Source: Xanthoparmelia taractica (lineage: Eukaryota; Ascomycota; Lecanoromycetes; Lecanorales; Parmeliaceae). Taken from it: a DNA stretch of 30,401 bases. A program made the translations under genes and the position numbers. Shown here piece by piece: positions 30,329-30,401 of this stretch (position 1 is the stretch's first letter; the number at the start of each line of letters is the position of its first letter). The notes beneath the pieces are model-generated. The model did not search any database, was not told the DNA's origin, and saw only the letters and a list, made by a program, of their open reading frames with translations. The stretch is taken from the NCBI GenBank assembly GCA_033085395.1, contig JANQBS010000384.1, positions 1 to 30,401 of the forward strand, in the 5' to 3' direction.

Positions 30329-30401
30329 CGGGTCGGAAAGGTGTGGTATCTATTGAATATAGTCGTTTTTAACTTTTTTTCAACTTTTTTTAAAAAATTA
30401 T
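30329..30401. mobile_element. MITE-A copy 3, left end only (continues past the window)
   Basis: cgggtcggaaaggtgtggta plus t follows TA at 30327-30328. The 73 bases match 23192-23264 with a few transitions. Same orientation as copies 1 and 2. Confidence 0.85.

Overview
This window looks like a gene-free, AT-rich block of nested, decayed transposable elements from a filamentous ascomycete (Pezizomycotina). The main sign is repeat-induced point mutation (RIP). Nearly all long element bodies read as TA-rich sequence in which CA/TG has become TA while CG dinucleotides (tcga, gcg) survive. Coding frames are still readable, but CAA/CAG/TGG codons have become TAA/TAG and catalytic codons carry C-to-T or G-to-A changes. 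I see no intact gene, no tRNA or rRNA, and no CRISPR array. All coding calls were made by eye from translated frames, without database searches.

Layout. 1-74 is the right end of a TA-flanked inverted-repeat element (MITE-A). 77-1144 is RIP-mutated sequence I cannot name. From 1145 runs the integrase part of an older Ty3/gypsy element (gypsy-2). A second, structurally complete gypsy element (gypsy-1, 1309-8856, 166-bp LTRs, 5-bp target duplication cttaa) is inserted in its integrase core. gypsy-2 resumes at 8862, is interrupted by a 637-bp TA-flanked element (MITE-B, 9269-9905), and continues through its chromodomain to about 10350, with recognisable 3' sequence to about 10870. 10871-11100 is a GC-richer patch, and 11101-12550 is RIP-mutated sequence with one readable but unrecognised frame.

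About 12551-18477 is a Ty1/copia element (copia-1) with a 5' LTR, an initiator-Met-type primer site, gag with a zinc knuckle, and protease, integrase and reverse transcriptase; no 3' LTR was found. 18478-18785 is an island that has not been mutated by RIP. 19062-23189 is the 5' part of a third gypsy element (gypsy-3: LTR, gag, protease, part of RT). It ends at a complete 271-bp MITE-A copy (23192-23462), directly followed by a second copia element (copia-2, 23465-30126). After 202 bp of unassigned sequence, a third MITE-A copy begins at 30329 and runs off the window.

The elements do not cooperate; the region records successive insertions followed by RIP. All four domain types checked (AP, RT, IN, zinc fingers) have lost key residues, so none of the elements should be autonomous. 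Short units (LTRs, MITE interiors) are visibly less mutated than the kilobase-scale internal regions, which fits the known length requirement of RIP.
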